Assembly: GCA_009869945.1 (NCBI GenBank)
Contig: WIXG01000067.1
Span: forward strand, 124,001-188,000
Origin: Mesaphorura yosii
Taxonomy: Eukaryota > Arthropoda > Collembola > Poduromorpha > Tullbergiidae
Reading direction: 5' to 3'
Length of the DNA stretch: 64,000 nt
Shown here: positions 34,866 through 45,941 of the stretch, in pieces
How positions within the stretch are numbered: position 1 is the first letter of the stretch
Layout: the number at the start of each line of letters is the position of its first letter
Translations under genes and position numbers: made by a program
Notes under the pieces: model-generated
Databases searched by the model: none
What the model was told of the DNA's origin: nothing
The model's input: the letters and a program-made list of their open reading frames with translations, nothing else

Positions 34866-37800
34866 GAAAAGGACACATCAGCATTGCTCAAAGGCTATTC
34901 AGCAGGAGTGTGCAGACGAGTCCACTTTCATCAGCCACCCCTTCCACTCTACGTACGTACTCTTTGTGTGATGATTGCACAAAAAAAAGAACGTTCCCAA
35001 CGAATAAAAGCCAGCAGGCTATAGTCATACTGTTCGAGGTTATGTACAGGAGGACATGTTTGCGAATTGGGATTGGTGGATAGATTTACGAATTTCAATC
35101 GAAGGAATTCGGATGGAAAATCTTCAAAATGGGCCTTAAAATGCTGCAGGATGATATAAGGAGCCAAAACTCCGGGCATTTCTCCACCGGTTTCAACCAA
35201 ACTTAAAGCACTCCATTGCAAAAATTTGCATTCCGTCTCGCGAAAATTTCGCAAACCTTCATAAACGAGTCTCCCTGTAGCACTCAATTCTCCTACATCA
35301 TACCTCTCCTTCGCACTCTGCACAGCTCTGCTGGGTTGGGCCTTTCTAAATAAGTATCACATCATCTTTGAGTGCAACAGTACAGCAGATACGAAATTAC
35401 TCGTTCGAGAAACGTTTTTGAAACATCGAGCGTGTAAGCATGAGCAGGGCTGATCGTTGTGACAACGCTAAACTTAACGCAAACTGTACACAGAATGCCT
35501 GCCTGCATGCTTAAAGCTGCTGCCTTCCAAAGCAACAATGCGCAAAGCGAACTTCGACTTTAATTTATGCGCTCAAGGTAGTTTATGCTGCCATAGCAAG
35601 GCTTTGGATTGCATTTGCATTGTGACATTTTCTGGCCTTTCGCCTTTGTCAGCGCAAGTACGTTCAAATACCTGCAGTAAATTCGCATGAATTTCGACGA
35701 GTTATTACTTATGGACCATCAAATCGGGACGATCTGCCCACGACGGCCAACAGCGGAGGACTGATTAAAACTGAGGGTGACTCTACCGTATTGCTATCTG
35801 CTCTGGTGTACCTCAACTCTGAATGAACGAGTGAGGTACACACGAAAGAAGTACAACAGCAGCACAAAAATGAGGTGGCGAGTTTGAAATTTCGTCTCGA
35901 AAACGTTTTGAAACTGACGTGGCTCTGCATTGCATTAAACTCGAACACTCATCGGAGAGGAAATTCACGGAACGTTGCCGTGGTATGACCGCAATCAATT
36001 GTGTACAAAGCTCATTGCTGTTTGTTCTCCTTCAAACGATTCGAGAACCTCCCTACTCTTTTAATGGGATGAAGCGCAGTTAAACTCTAATTATTCTAAT
36101 CTCAATCTCGAAGCTGTTGCGTACATAAACAAGCTTCTATTAAATGTGCGGTTCGAGTGCTGAATTTTCATGTGTACGCTGACGTTCCACGATCGAATTT
36201 GGTGCATTCCAAAAGGATGACTTTTCCGCTTTTACGGTAAATCAATTTAGCGAGAATCATCACTACAGCTCGAATTTTCCGTCGAAAATGCACTGCTTGC
36301 AAAGAATTTGAGATTGAGATTTGATTTGAGATTTGTGAGATTCGAGAGTAGCAAAAGCAGCAGACAAATGCAACAATGAGAAATGCCAACGAGAGAGAAT
36401 GGCCGACCGACTGCAAAAGCAGCGAACACGCACGAAATCTGGTGGCGAGGAGCGATTGCTGCAATGCAGAATGGTGAAGGTTAAGAGCGATTGCGCTAAC
36501 AACACTCGCACGTAATCCCATGGCAATCAACGGACCCACGCCACAAAATTGCCAATTGCGAATCGCTCGTTCGTTGTTTGTGAAGGTGACTATTACGTAA
36601 AAGTTGAGACAAATTACACGTTTGATTTACTCGCTCGCGAAGTCAGAATGCGAATAGTGAATGCTAAGAATTCAAGACGAAGAGGGCATGAGACTTTGTG
36701 CTTTACAGGATTCTCTCAATTCCGATCGAGACCTCTGAATTCTTGAACTCTACTCTGAACTCATCATCCATGTAAGTCGTGCTCGCAGTTGTGAAACAAC
36801 CACCGTTTGAAAGGACGCTGGACCTTACAAACTCGGAGGAAAATACTGGAGCAGGATGGACCTTTTTCTCCAACCTTTTTCAATTTTAACCTCCGGTCAC
36901 GGTGCGAGACTTGAAAAAATGCGTTTTTGCTCTAGGACCAGCGCCCAGAATACTCTTCAGATCGAAGAAAACTCAGAAAGGACCCATGAAAATGAATGCG
37001 AAAGACAGCTCAATTCTCAAAAATCGAGACTTTCTACTAAAATACTCAAATATCCCACCTTTGATTTTTTTGAAACAGTCGTATTCGAATTGGCACACAC
37101 CTCGCCATTCTCAACATTCTTCTATTGCAAATTATTGCACTTCACCTCCTTTCATCGACGCAACCTTAACCCTTTTTGGCTTGAGAGTTTGTTGCGCGCG
37201 TCTTTATTGAGTAATTTAAATGCTACTGCGCCTTCTTTCAACTTATTGCAAGTGCACTTTTCTTACGAGCCGTTTGTCTAGAGTGCATTTTTGAGTAATT
37301 CGATTGCAGCATGGCAACGGCTTGCAACTCGAACCGTTTCTCAATGTCAGAGTCAGCAGAGTGTTTGGTAAGTGTGAGAAATTGGCCGGCCTAATGACTT
37401 TGATTCACGATGGGCACTCTGTTGCAGCTGCTGCCTCTTCCAGAAGAGAATCCGGCCTAAATTCTATCCGCATCTTGCGGTTCTCCTTTGCATAATTCGC
37501 AAACCGGAATGTAGAGCTCAAATCTCAAAATCAAAATGAGTCGTTGAATTTAGAATTTCAATAACTTGCCAACAAACGCGCCACTCCCGAATTGAGTCAG
37601 ATTTGCCAATCCCCGCCATGCAGGTGATTGTGTGGTAGACCAGGACTCCAAAAGCGTATGAATATTTGTATTGGCAAACGTAATTTCTCAATGATGAGCA
37701 TCCAGCCAGCACGAGCATGTCAAGGTGATCGCTGTTTACTCGCGTTACGTGAATCGCACGTAGTTCGCATTCGCTGAACGACGAGGCCAGCGTACAAAGT

Positions 37801-39864
37801 CATCAGCTGCTGGATCGGATGATTGCGACGTGCTGATGACGCTCAGCTCTCGCACGTGAAGCACGTGTAGCAAGATTTTCATGTGCGACTCATTCCAGAC
37901 CAATCTAGACCACGGTGGTGATGGTCTGGAGTCTCCAGAGACTCGCCCCGGTCGAGAATCCAACCCAGACAACTTCGAATGAAAGCATACGAATTTGGCA
38001 ATGGAACACGCCGAGAGAATTTTCACAAGATTTCTAGCAACCATCCACAACTGAGTGAGTTGAGGGGATGATGCAATTCCCATGCTGTATTTACAATCGA
38101 CACACGCCACTCACGTGTTTAATTTCTGAATGAACCGACTGCCCTCTCCTCGTCACTCGACTTGAATCCAGGATCGAAAATGTTAGTGAATTTCGGTGGT
38201 GCTGCGTTAGCCACGGATTTACTAACCCGATTACTCTCTTATAAGAGCCTCCCAATTGGAAATGCAATATCCTGAGCACTTTTGCTTTACGGGGCGAACA
38301 AAGTTGTGGACATTTAGAAAACCTACTCGCACTCTCGACTGAATTTGGGGGGTCGATTCACGGAGGTCCGCACGCTCAAGCTTCACAGTTTGTGTCTAGT
38401 ACTCTTTAACTTTGAGGAAATCAGTTATGAGGAGAAATTCGTACAAATAAACGGCGCGTGATGTGCAAAAAGTGAAATTATTCATGGAAGGGGAACTCTT
38501 ATTATGAAACGGATCCGATCAGACATTCGGACAATTAAAAAGCCATGTCTCGCCGCGCGAAGACGGGACCCAAATTTGGCCATCAAGTCTATGTCTCTGC
38601 TCTGCTCCCTTTAAATGAAATCAAAGTCACTAACCTCTCGTCGTAAGCTCCTGCCTTTGCCTCACAATTATCTGCTGGTCGCCCGCTGAATTGTCAAAGT
38701 GCAACTTCAAGAATGCTCCTGTCGATGAACCCCTGCGAAAGTAACTCTCAGAAGAAGGAACACATGGTGGTCAACTTGGTAAATCTGAGTTGAGATCTGA
38801 AGACTGATCGGAACACTGCGGTAGTAAATGACAATAAATACAAGTCCAGTACTTTTAATAACTCTTGAAACTCCGCTTGTAGTACGGCACGAACACTGTA
38901 CTCAAAATGAGACAAACGACACAAAAATTCTCACTTTAACTCTTACAAAAGCTAGCGTGCTCCACTGCGAAACGTTTTCGGTGCGAGCGCCGCCACGTAG
39001 CAAACTTGATACATAAACAATGCGTGACGTAATTATTAGCATTTACGTATCAGGGAAGTTTTCCTCTTCATTCATACGATGCGATGGCTCTGACTCACTT
39101 TTGAGAACGTTCTACTGAGAACGAGTAGAATTCCACACAATTATGCGATTACCACGATTCCTGGAAATCCGGTACAAGACGACGTTTTAGTCGGGCTGCG
39201 CTTAAAGATATTAAGAGAATAATTGCAAAACCATGCATATAGAATTAAACTGCAAATTTTCGTATCGTCGTCGTCATTAAAACTGCACTGCAGCAACCCA
39301 AATCGAACGTTTACACAAAATGTCGGTCATGGCGCTCTCGTGACATTGAGTAAATACGACCCCAAAAAGCAGCAGTGGAAGCAGTTGGACATTGCGCGTC
39401 CCAATTCACGGCGATTACGCTCGCTTAAATTGATGTTGGCGTAATCGACTCGCATGTAGCAGAGAATTATTACAGCCTTTCTAAAAGCGAATTTCACGAG
39501 TAAAATGAGCACTGCCGCCTCCATCTGCAGTGGGTGAGGGGAGATACGAGTTTGGTGGAGATGCGATTTATTGCAGTTAGGATGCAGGTTGATGTCTTCA
39601 AGTCAACGTCTGGAGTGTTCCTGGAATTCCACCACCGTGCGGATTTGCGCCACTCCAGCAGCCGGGCTTGCAACCTGCTCAGAAATGCTTGATGGAGTGG
39701 AATTTGTGGAATTTCGAGTAGAGGCCACCGCCAGGGAGTTCCGTGGCTCCCTTCCCTCGATGGTCGTGAATATTGCAACCGAAAGGAGGCAGTTCGTGGC
39801 GCACCAGACTGAATGTTTATACGGAGAGTTCGCACCCTCAAACACACACTCCAAGATTGGGAAA

Positions 39865-39884
39865 CCACTGGATTCAACCAGTGG
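39865..39884. repeat. Perfect inverted repeat (7 bp stem, 6 nt loop)
   Basis: Arms CCACTGG and CCAGTGG in the gene-poor stretch. A stem of this length can occur by chance. Confidence 0.4.
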
Positions 39885-41446
39885 ACGGTCTCATCCACCA
39901 CTCGACAAAATTCTTCCGGCATGAAGTCCATTCTCTCTAGACACTCATGAGATGGAAGGTCTCGAGTTCTGGAATCGTCCATCAGAATGGCGATGTTTGT
40001 TTAAGAAGAAGCCACCCGTTTCCCTTCCCGCCTGGTGGAGAGTGAACAGCTTCACCTGCACACACAGAAATCCTCGCATGCAGGAATCCCCAAACTCCCA
40101 ACCTCGACTGTCTCTAACCAGCACACACAACTTCCCTCCTAAAAAATGACCGCCAGACTTTCCCAAGTCCCGAATTCCATCCACCCCCATCGCAATGACC
40201 TCAACTATTTCCCGCGCCCGAGTTGGAGAATTCCACTCAAAGAACAGTAAATTCCCCAAGACCAGCTGGAGAGAAAGAACGCGTTCATCCAATTGCCATT
40301 GCAGCTCAATCAGCCACTCTCCGTCCTCCTAAAAAAACCGCACCTCTTCTGCGAATCCTCCTGGCATCGACTCCCATTCCAAAGCTTACTCAATATTCTG
40401 CCTCCACCACAGCAATTGCAAATCAACCACCCCCTTCAGCAGTTTCCGGTTCTTCCATCCACCGCCAAACGTTCTCTCACATTTCTTGCACACACTCCCG
40501 CTCCCACTTTCAGCTTTCGTTTTCATCGTTTCGTCCAGACGCAAGGTCATAACAGCTCACGGAACAACGCAACGAAAGCGATGATTTTATACATACAAAA
40601 TCCCAATTCACACATTGCTCTGGCGTATGAGCACGAGATGCAAAAGCCGCAGTGTGCTAGTATGCCTATTATGAATGCAGGATGAATGCTTTCGAGTCTA
40701 CCACGCTCTCACTACGAGACAGCCCCTTCACGAGAGTACCGTCGTCTTCATCCTGTGGTCGAGTCTCTTATGTGACTGCACGCTGCTGCTCCTGCTTGGC
40801 TGTAATTCGAGCATCATACGTAGGCTTCTCTCTCTTCTACACGTACGATAAACACAACAAAAGACGAAGAAGAGAAGGCTGCTCCGCGTTGCAGCTCGGT
40901 CCTCATCACTTTTAATTGTGTTGTAAGTTCCAGTCGGACTTCGCTCTAAAACAGAGTCTAAACGAGTCTACGAGAAAGTCTACTCCTCTGTCTACTGGAT
41001 TCCGCTCTTTAGTTTAACGAGGAGCCTGGACAGGCGCTGGAATTTATAATTAAGATTTCATAAAAGTCCTGCTCGATTCCCACCGAGTTTACCAAGTGAT
41101 AAGCGTGCCGAGTTCTCTGTTTTGAAGCTGGCTTGATCGCACTTGGTCGCAATTCTTTCGAATGGGATCGATCAGTGCTCGGAGTTGTCGCTGCTGGTGA
41201 TTCACGTAAGTTGTAACCCACTGATCAACTTCTGACGACATCCTCCTCGTGCATTGCGTAATTCGCCCTGAATTCCGACCCCCGGGGGTTTGGGCTTAAT
41301 GGATTGGAATTTCTACTGAACAATCTCTCGTTCTCTCTCTTCCAGATCAACCCCAGAACACCTCCACCAATAACCACCTTGTTAAATGACCCGACCCGGA
41401 GCCACATCGCTCCCGACTCTGACGCAGCCGTGCTGGCCGTGTCGCC

Positions 41447-44400
41447 ATGACCTCTGAGGTGGAGATCGCCTCCTACCCAGCATCTTTCCTCCTCACAGAG
41501 CAGCAACTGAACGACTCGACTCCTCCGTTCTACTTGGCTCGATTGGATCCTTCAGTAGGAGTCGTCGGAGTCGACTCGGAGCACTTCCACCCTTCTTTAC
41601 TCGGCATAGACCCACAACAAATCCACCCTTCTTTAATAGGAATCGACCCGGAGCATATTCAATCTTCTTTACTTGGAATCGACCCACAGCATATCCACCC
41701 TTCTTTACTCCAAGACCCAACCACTCCGTACATGGTCGCCAACAGCACTCTCTACTCGTTCCTCGACTACGCTCCGCAGGAAGAGGAGTATGAGGGCCTT
41801 GCGCCGACGAAGGAGTACGGGGAGGTGGAGGTGAGTTTTAGGGTTAAGCGTCTTCGTTGGCACTCGGGAGAAGCTGCTCTTTTGTTTGAGTTTGTTTGAA
41901 CGCCAACTATCTTTCATTTGCAGTCCATCCCCGCCCGCCCCGAACAAGTCCAGCTCGACCACAGCTATGCGATCAAATCCCCTCCACCCTCTCTACTCCT
42001 CGAGGAGGAGCCGCCCTCAACCCCCGACTCGTCCTCGCTGGACACCGAGGAGACGAGTGCCGAGTCGACTGTCGGGAGTCCCCCGGGGAAACCGAGGCGG
42101 AGCCCCATCAAGTACATAGTGGGTGATGGGAGCCGCTCGAGTAGGAGAGAAGAAGGCTCTTCAAAGCTCGAGTCTTTACTCAAGTGAGTCTCAGTGTTGG
42201 CAATATTTTTTGATGGGTAGTTGAAAATATTCTCCTCCCATAGGGCCCCCATCCGCAGACCGGGCCGCTCTACACCACCCGCCCTCCTCAACAGCCTCCT
42301 TACCACCTCCGATGATCTGGACATCCTCACCCCACCCACCACCCTCCGCATCAACTACGATGGAGCGAAAGCTAGGAATTTAATGAACGAGTGCGAGAAA
42401 TTCGTCAACTTTGCGAGGCCGAATGATGTGCCAGATAATTGGGAGTCGATGATCGTCAAGTGAGTGATTTAACTCATTTAACAGTATAGTTTCTCGGCTT
42501 AACTTGTTTTTCCCCACAGAACCGGCTGGACGAGAGCGCAGCGCTCCCTTTTTGAACAAACACTGCGAGCTCTTCATAGAGACCACCTCGCCCGCGCCTC
42601 CTTCGTCGGCAACCCCGCCGAGCCCGTCCTCCGCCGGCTTCAGATCGACACGACCTCTGCACGGATACGGAATATCTTAACCCGTATCTCGTGGGACTCG
42701 AAGCTCACACAGTGGCTGCACGGCGTTCTCAAAGATAATCTGAGTTGGGAGTACCTGGCGGCGTACATGGACGTGTTGCAGGTGGGGAGACTGCTCCTTT
42801 ACTGATTAGACTATCATACGTGACTAATCTGACTCTAATCTGCAGACCCTCCGCTCCAAAGTGCCTACACTCATCGACAGGATGATCCTCCTCTCCACCA
42901 GCACGCACCACAGCATTCCATCCTCCTCTTCACATTGCAGCCTCGTCTCGCAGCAGAGCGCTGAAGCTCTGAATTTGCTGTTAAAGAGACAGTGGGACCC
43001 CTTCGCCACCGTCTTGAAGCAGACACGTTTGAAAAAAACACGATTCGACCCTCTGTTTTTGTTTGTACCCCACTCACCATTCTGGTCCAGCCCCGTGAGT
43101 CCGAGGAGGAGTAAGGCTTTTTGCTCCATGTTGGGGGTGGTTGGGAAGGTGAGCCATTGTATTATGTCGATTTGAGAGCCTAAAACTAACGCTCCCTGTT
43201 CATTGACAGCCCATCACCACCCCGATGAACCCTTCCAATTTACACAACCTTTCCGTCGATGAGTACGCAGAGAAAATGCTAACAAGTACAAGACAGAAGT
43301 TACAAGAAGTCAAGTCCTCTCACCCCGACCGCCCCGTCTTCCTCGTCGGCTGGGGGCCGGGAGCTCTTCTCGCCGCCCGAGTCTCTTTCCTAGACCGAGT
43401 TGCTGGGCTCATCTTCCTAGGGTTCCCACTGATAACACTGGATGGAGTGAGGGGCGAGTGTGAGGAGGACCAGTTATTGAGGATTCAGTATCCTACGCTT
43501 TTCGTGGTGGGGAGTAGGGCGAGGAATGGGAGGTGGGTTTTTTGTTATCTTGCAGGCCTTTTTGTATGTATTCTCTTAATATCCAACTCTTCAATCTCCC
43601 GCAGCCCCGCTTCCCTCGACGCCCTCCGCGCCCTTCTACCCTGCAACTCCTCTCTTATCGTTATCAAAGACGGGGATGAGTATCTGAACGTGCGCCGCTC
43701 TAAAAAGAGGGAGTTGCTCTTGACGCAAACGTGCATTGACAAGATTGTAACGGAGGAGATTGGGAGCTTCATTACTAATTACTGTATCGAGTCGATGGAG
43801 GCTGCAGTGAAGGAGCCGAGATTAGTTAGGTCTCCTGGTAAAGTTGGGAGGCCGGCTTCTCCGAGGAAGGGGAAGAATGTCCTCGTGGGATCTCAGCAGT
43901 TGGAGGAGCAGATGGAGATGGAGACAGCGGGTACGTTTGGAATTTACTCTAATTAGGACAAAGGATGGGACTTGATGGAGCTCCTAACCTTGACTCTTGT
44001 TTCTATAGCGCCCTCCCCTCCACCCCCATCCTCCTCCTCCCCCTTTGAAGAGCTATACGATGAGGCCAAGAGGATCCCCTCAAACCAGTCTTCGAGTAGG
44101 AGGAAGGCGTACTACAGGGCGTCATCGACGTGTTCCACTTCAGCAGCCCCTCCGTCCTCTGATCACCTCGTGCATCACATGACTGCAAGTCAGCTCGTTC
44201 AGCAGCAGCACGGCCCTGCAGCGAGGGTGAGAAATGATAGCTGTGAGGAGCCTCCTCCGAATGGGAGCCTTGCTTCGCTGCCTCCGCTGGTCCTCGCCAA
44301 ATCCCAGCTGGGGAGAGCATCGAGTACTGAGGGCAAGACGGCGGATACGAATGGGAGCCCCTCCAAGACCGATACGAACTCCTCCTCGCCGCCCGCACTC

Positions 44401-45558
44401 GTCCCGACCACAACAACGAGGCAGCAGCAGCTTCCAACGGGCAGTGACAGTGCGCCGACCATAATGACAGAGCCCCTCTTGAACGGAACCCCAACAACAA
44501 CGACTACAAGTGACTCCCTCCCGACAACAACAACCTCCGCTCTAACGCATTTTAACGCCTCCGAGCTTGAGCGACTGAATAGCGCTCTCATGACAAAGAG
44601 GGCTACTGATCTGAATACTCTTCTTGGCAGTGGGAAGCGGGTCATCATCCACAAGACGCTCGTGAAGAAGTCGAGTCTGAATGGGCCGGTGAAACAGAAA
44701 GCTGGGGAAACCGCTCCAACTTCTGCTGTGAGGAGTGCGGATGCGAATGGAGACTCAGCGGTCGCTGCCGCTGCTGTGAAGGCGAGTGATATCACCACGA
44801 ATTCAGTCGAAATCAGTCGGAGGCCGAGTGCGGAGAGTGAAAGTGACAAAAATCCTTCAGAAGTTGCAGTCAGTGAACGCGCCCCTACGCAGAGTGAAAC
44901 GGGTGATAGCACGCAGCCGACCAGTGGGAGTGAATCAGTGAAGCCCGTCGAAAGTGAAGGCGTTGAGCCCCCCGAGAATGAACTTCAGCAGCCAGAAGAA
45001 ACTCCTCAAACCCCGCCTGCTGCTCCCGAACCATGCGACAATGGCGAGCCAAGTGAGAATAGTGCTAAGACGAGGCGGAGGACTACAAATATAAGAGTGG
45101 ACTCTACTTTATTAGAGGAGTCACCGAGAGTGAAATCCAATCACACGAATAACGCAAAGCACAAGCAGAATAATGTGCATGGCAACCACTGCGGCGACGG
45201 TGAGAGCACGGCAAAGAGGGAATCAAAAGAAGGGAACGAGGACACCGGAAAGGAGACAAACTTCAAGAACCTCCGGAGCAGAAAATCCTCAGAGTGCAAC
45301 CACTCTGCTGAGACGGTGAACAATTTGGATGGCAGACCTCCCATCACGGGGAAGAGGAAACTCTCCACCGCCGACGGGCCTCTGAAAGAGTTGGACAGCC
45401 TCGACTCCCAACCACCCGCCCCCAAAATGAGAAAGAGTCTGAAGAGAGTTGCTGGACCCCCGCTGGCGAGGACGACGAGGAAGGTGGGCTCTTTAAAGAG
45501 ATTGACCTGAAGAGGATTCGACTCTAATCAACATTTTCTCCTCCCGCAGTGCGTCTGA
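41447..45558 (+). CDS. KANSL3: KAT8 regulatory NSL complex subunit 3 (Rcd1-like)
   Basis: Exons 41447-41830, 41924-42183, 42244-42459, 42520-42781, 42846-43148, 43210-43532, 43605-43930, 44009-45483 and a last 9 nt exon 45550-45558, predicting 1,185 residues. The NSL complex carries the MOF/KAT8 acetyltransferase to promoters. The middle of the protein (exons 4-7) is an alpha/beta-hydrolase-like fold with PVFLVGWGPGALLAARVS, VAGLIFLGFPLITLDGVRG and YPTLFVVG. The elbow reads GWGPG, without the nucleophile Ser, so it is probably not catalytic, as in the vertebrate protein (GWNTG). The first exon has four HPSLLGIDPQ-type repeats. The last big exon is a 490-residue disordered Ser/Thr/Glu-rich tail with basic patches. 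If the last 66 nt intron is kept, the protein ends at 45510 instead (SLKRLT). Confidence 0.9.
41580..41710 (+). repeat. Coding tandem repeat in KANSL3 exon 1
   Basis: Four copies of an 11-residue unit of the form H-(I/F)-HPSLLGIDP-(Q/E), about 33 nt each, back to back. Copies differ slightly at both protein and third-base level, so the array is not very recent. Confidence 0.8.
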
Positions 45559-45848
45559 TCGAGAATACAAGAATCTGCATTTAGTACACTTTGTATACCA
45601 AACTCCCTCGTTTTTGTACTACTAAAGTCAGAACGATATATTTGTAAAGAGTAGTTGACCAGAAAATTCTGTGAATACGTTATTTTTACTGTGTACGACT
45701 TTTTAACTTGACTGTTTCTTTTCGCGTCACGCAACTTTCACCCCCTCTCGCGGAGTCCAACTACTAAGTTCTCTTGACTAATTGTGACATTTTGTTTCCT
45801 TTGGTGCGATTGAAGTCAAAAGCGGCAGTCTCAACAGAAATCTACGGG

Positions 45849-45854
45849 AATAAA
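45849..45854 (+). promoter_or_regulatory. Probable poly(A) signal of KANSL3
   Basis: AATAAA about 290 nt after the predicted stop, followed by a T/G-rich stretch. Confidence 0.55.
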
Positions 45855-45895
45855 GTTGAGGTATTTTTCTGTGTCCGAGGAAATTTTGGAAGTCT

Positions 45896-45901
45896 TTTAT
45901 T
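45896..45901 (-). promoter_or_regulatory. Probable poly(A) signal of MCCC2
   Basis: Minus-strand AATAAA 41 nt past the MCCC2 stop. Confidence 0.55.
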
Positions 45902-45941
45902 CATCTAGAAAAATATACTCTCTCCCACAGAAAAATAAACT

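Larger units (their letters stand above)
34421..41446. other. Seven-kilobase gene-poor stretch
   Basis: No exon chain or family resemblance was found in about 7 kb between the divergent starts of STK40 (-) and KANSL3 (+). A CT dinucleotide run lies at 34849-34865. Overlapping open frames of 115-162 codons occur at about 39.5-40.3 kb on the minus strand without recognisable content. A good CTTCCAG acceptor at about 41344 could belong to a KANSL3 5' UTR exon. It may hold long regulatory sequence, non-coding RNA or fast-evolving genes. Confidence 0.4.
45559..45941. other. Shared 3' region of KANSL3 and MCCC2
   Basis: 383 nt between convergent stops, with AATAAA on the plus strand at 45849-45854 and on the minus strand at 45896-45901. 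Predicted cleavage sites lie within about 20 nt of each other. Confidence 0.5.

Noticed and set aside
34949-35323. 124-codon minus-strand frame that looks protein-like
   Set aside because: It has no ATG at its start, no upstream exon was found and no family is recognised.
39494-40292. Overlapping minus-strand frames of 162 and 115 codons
   Set aside because: No family resemblance and no clear splice logic between them; kept only as part of the gene-poor gap.
44199-44912. 237-codon minus-strand frame
   Set aside because: Antisense of the disordered KANSL3 tail; low complexity and no family resemblance.
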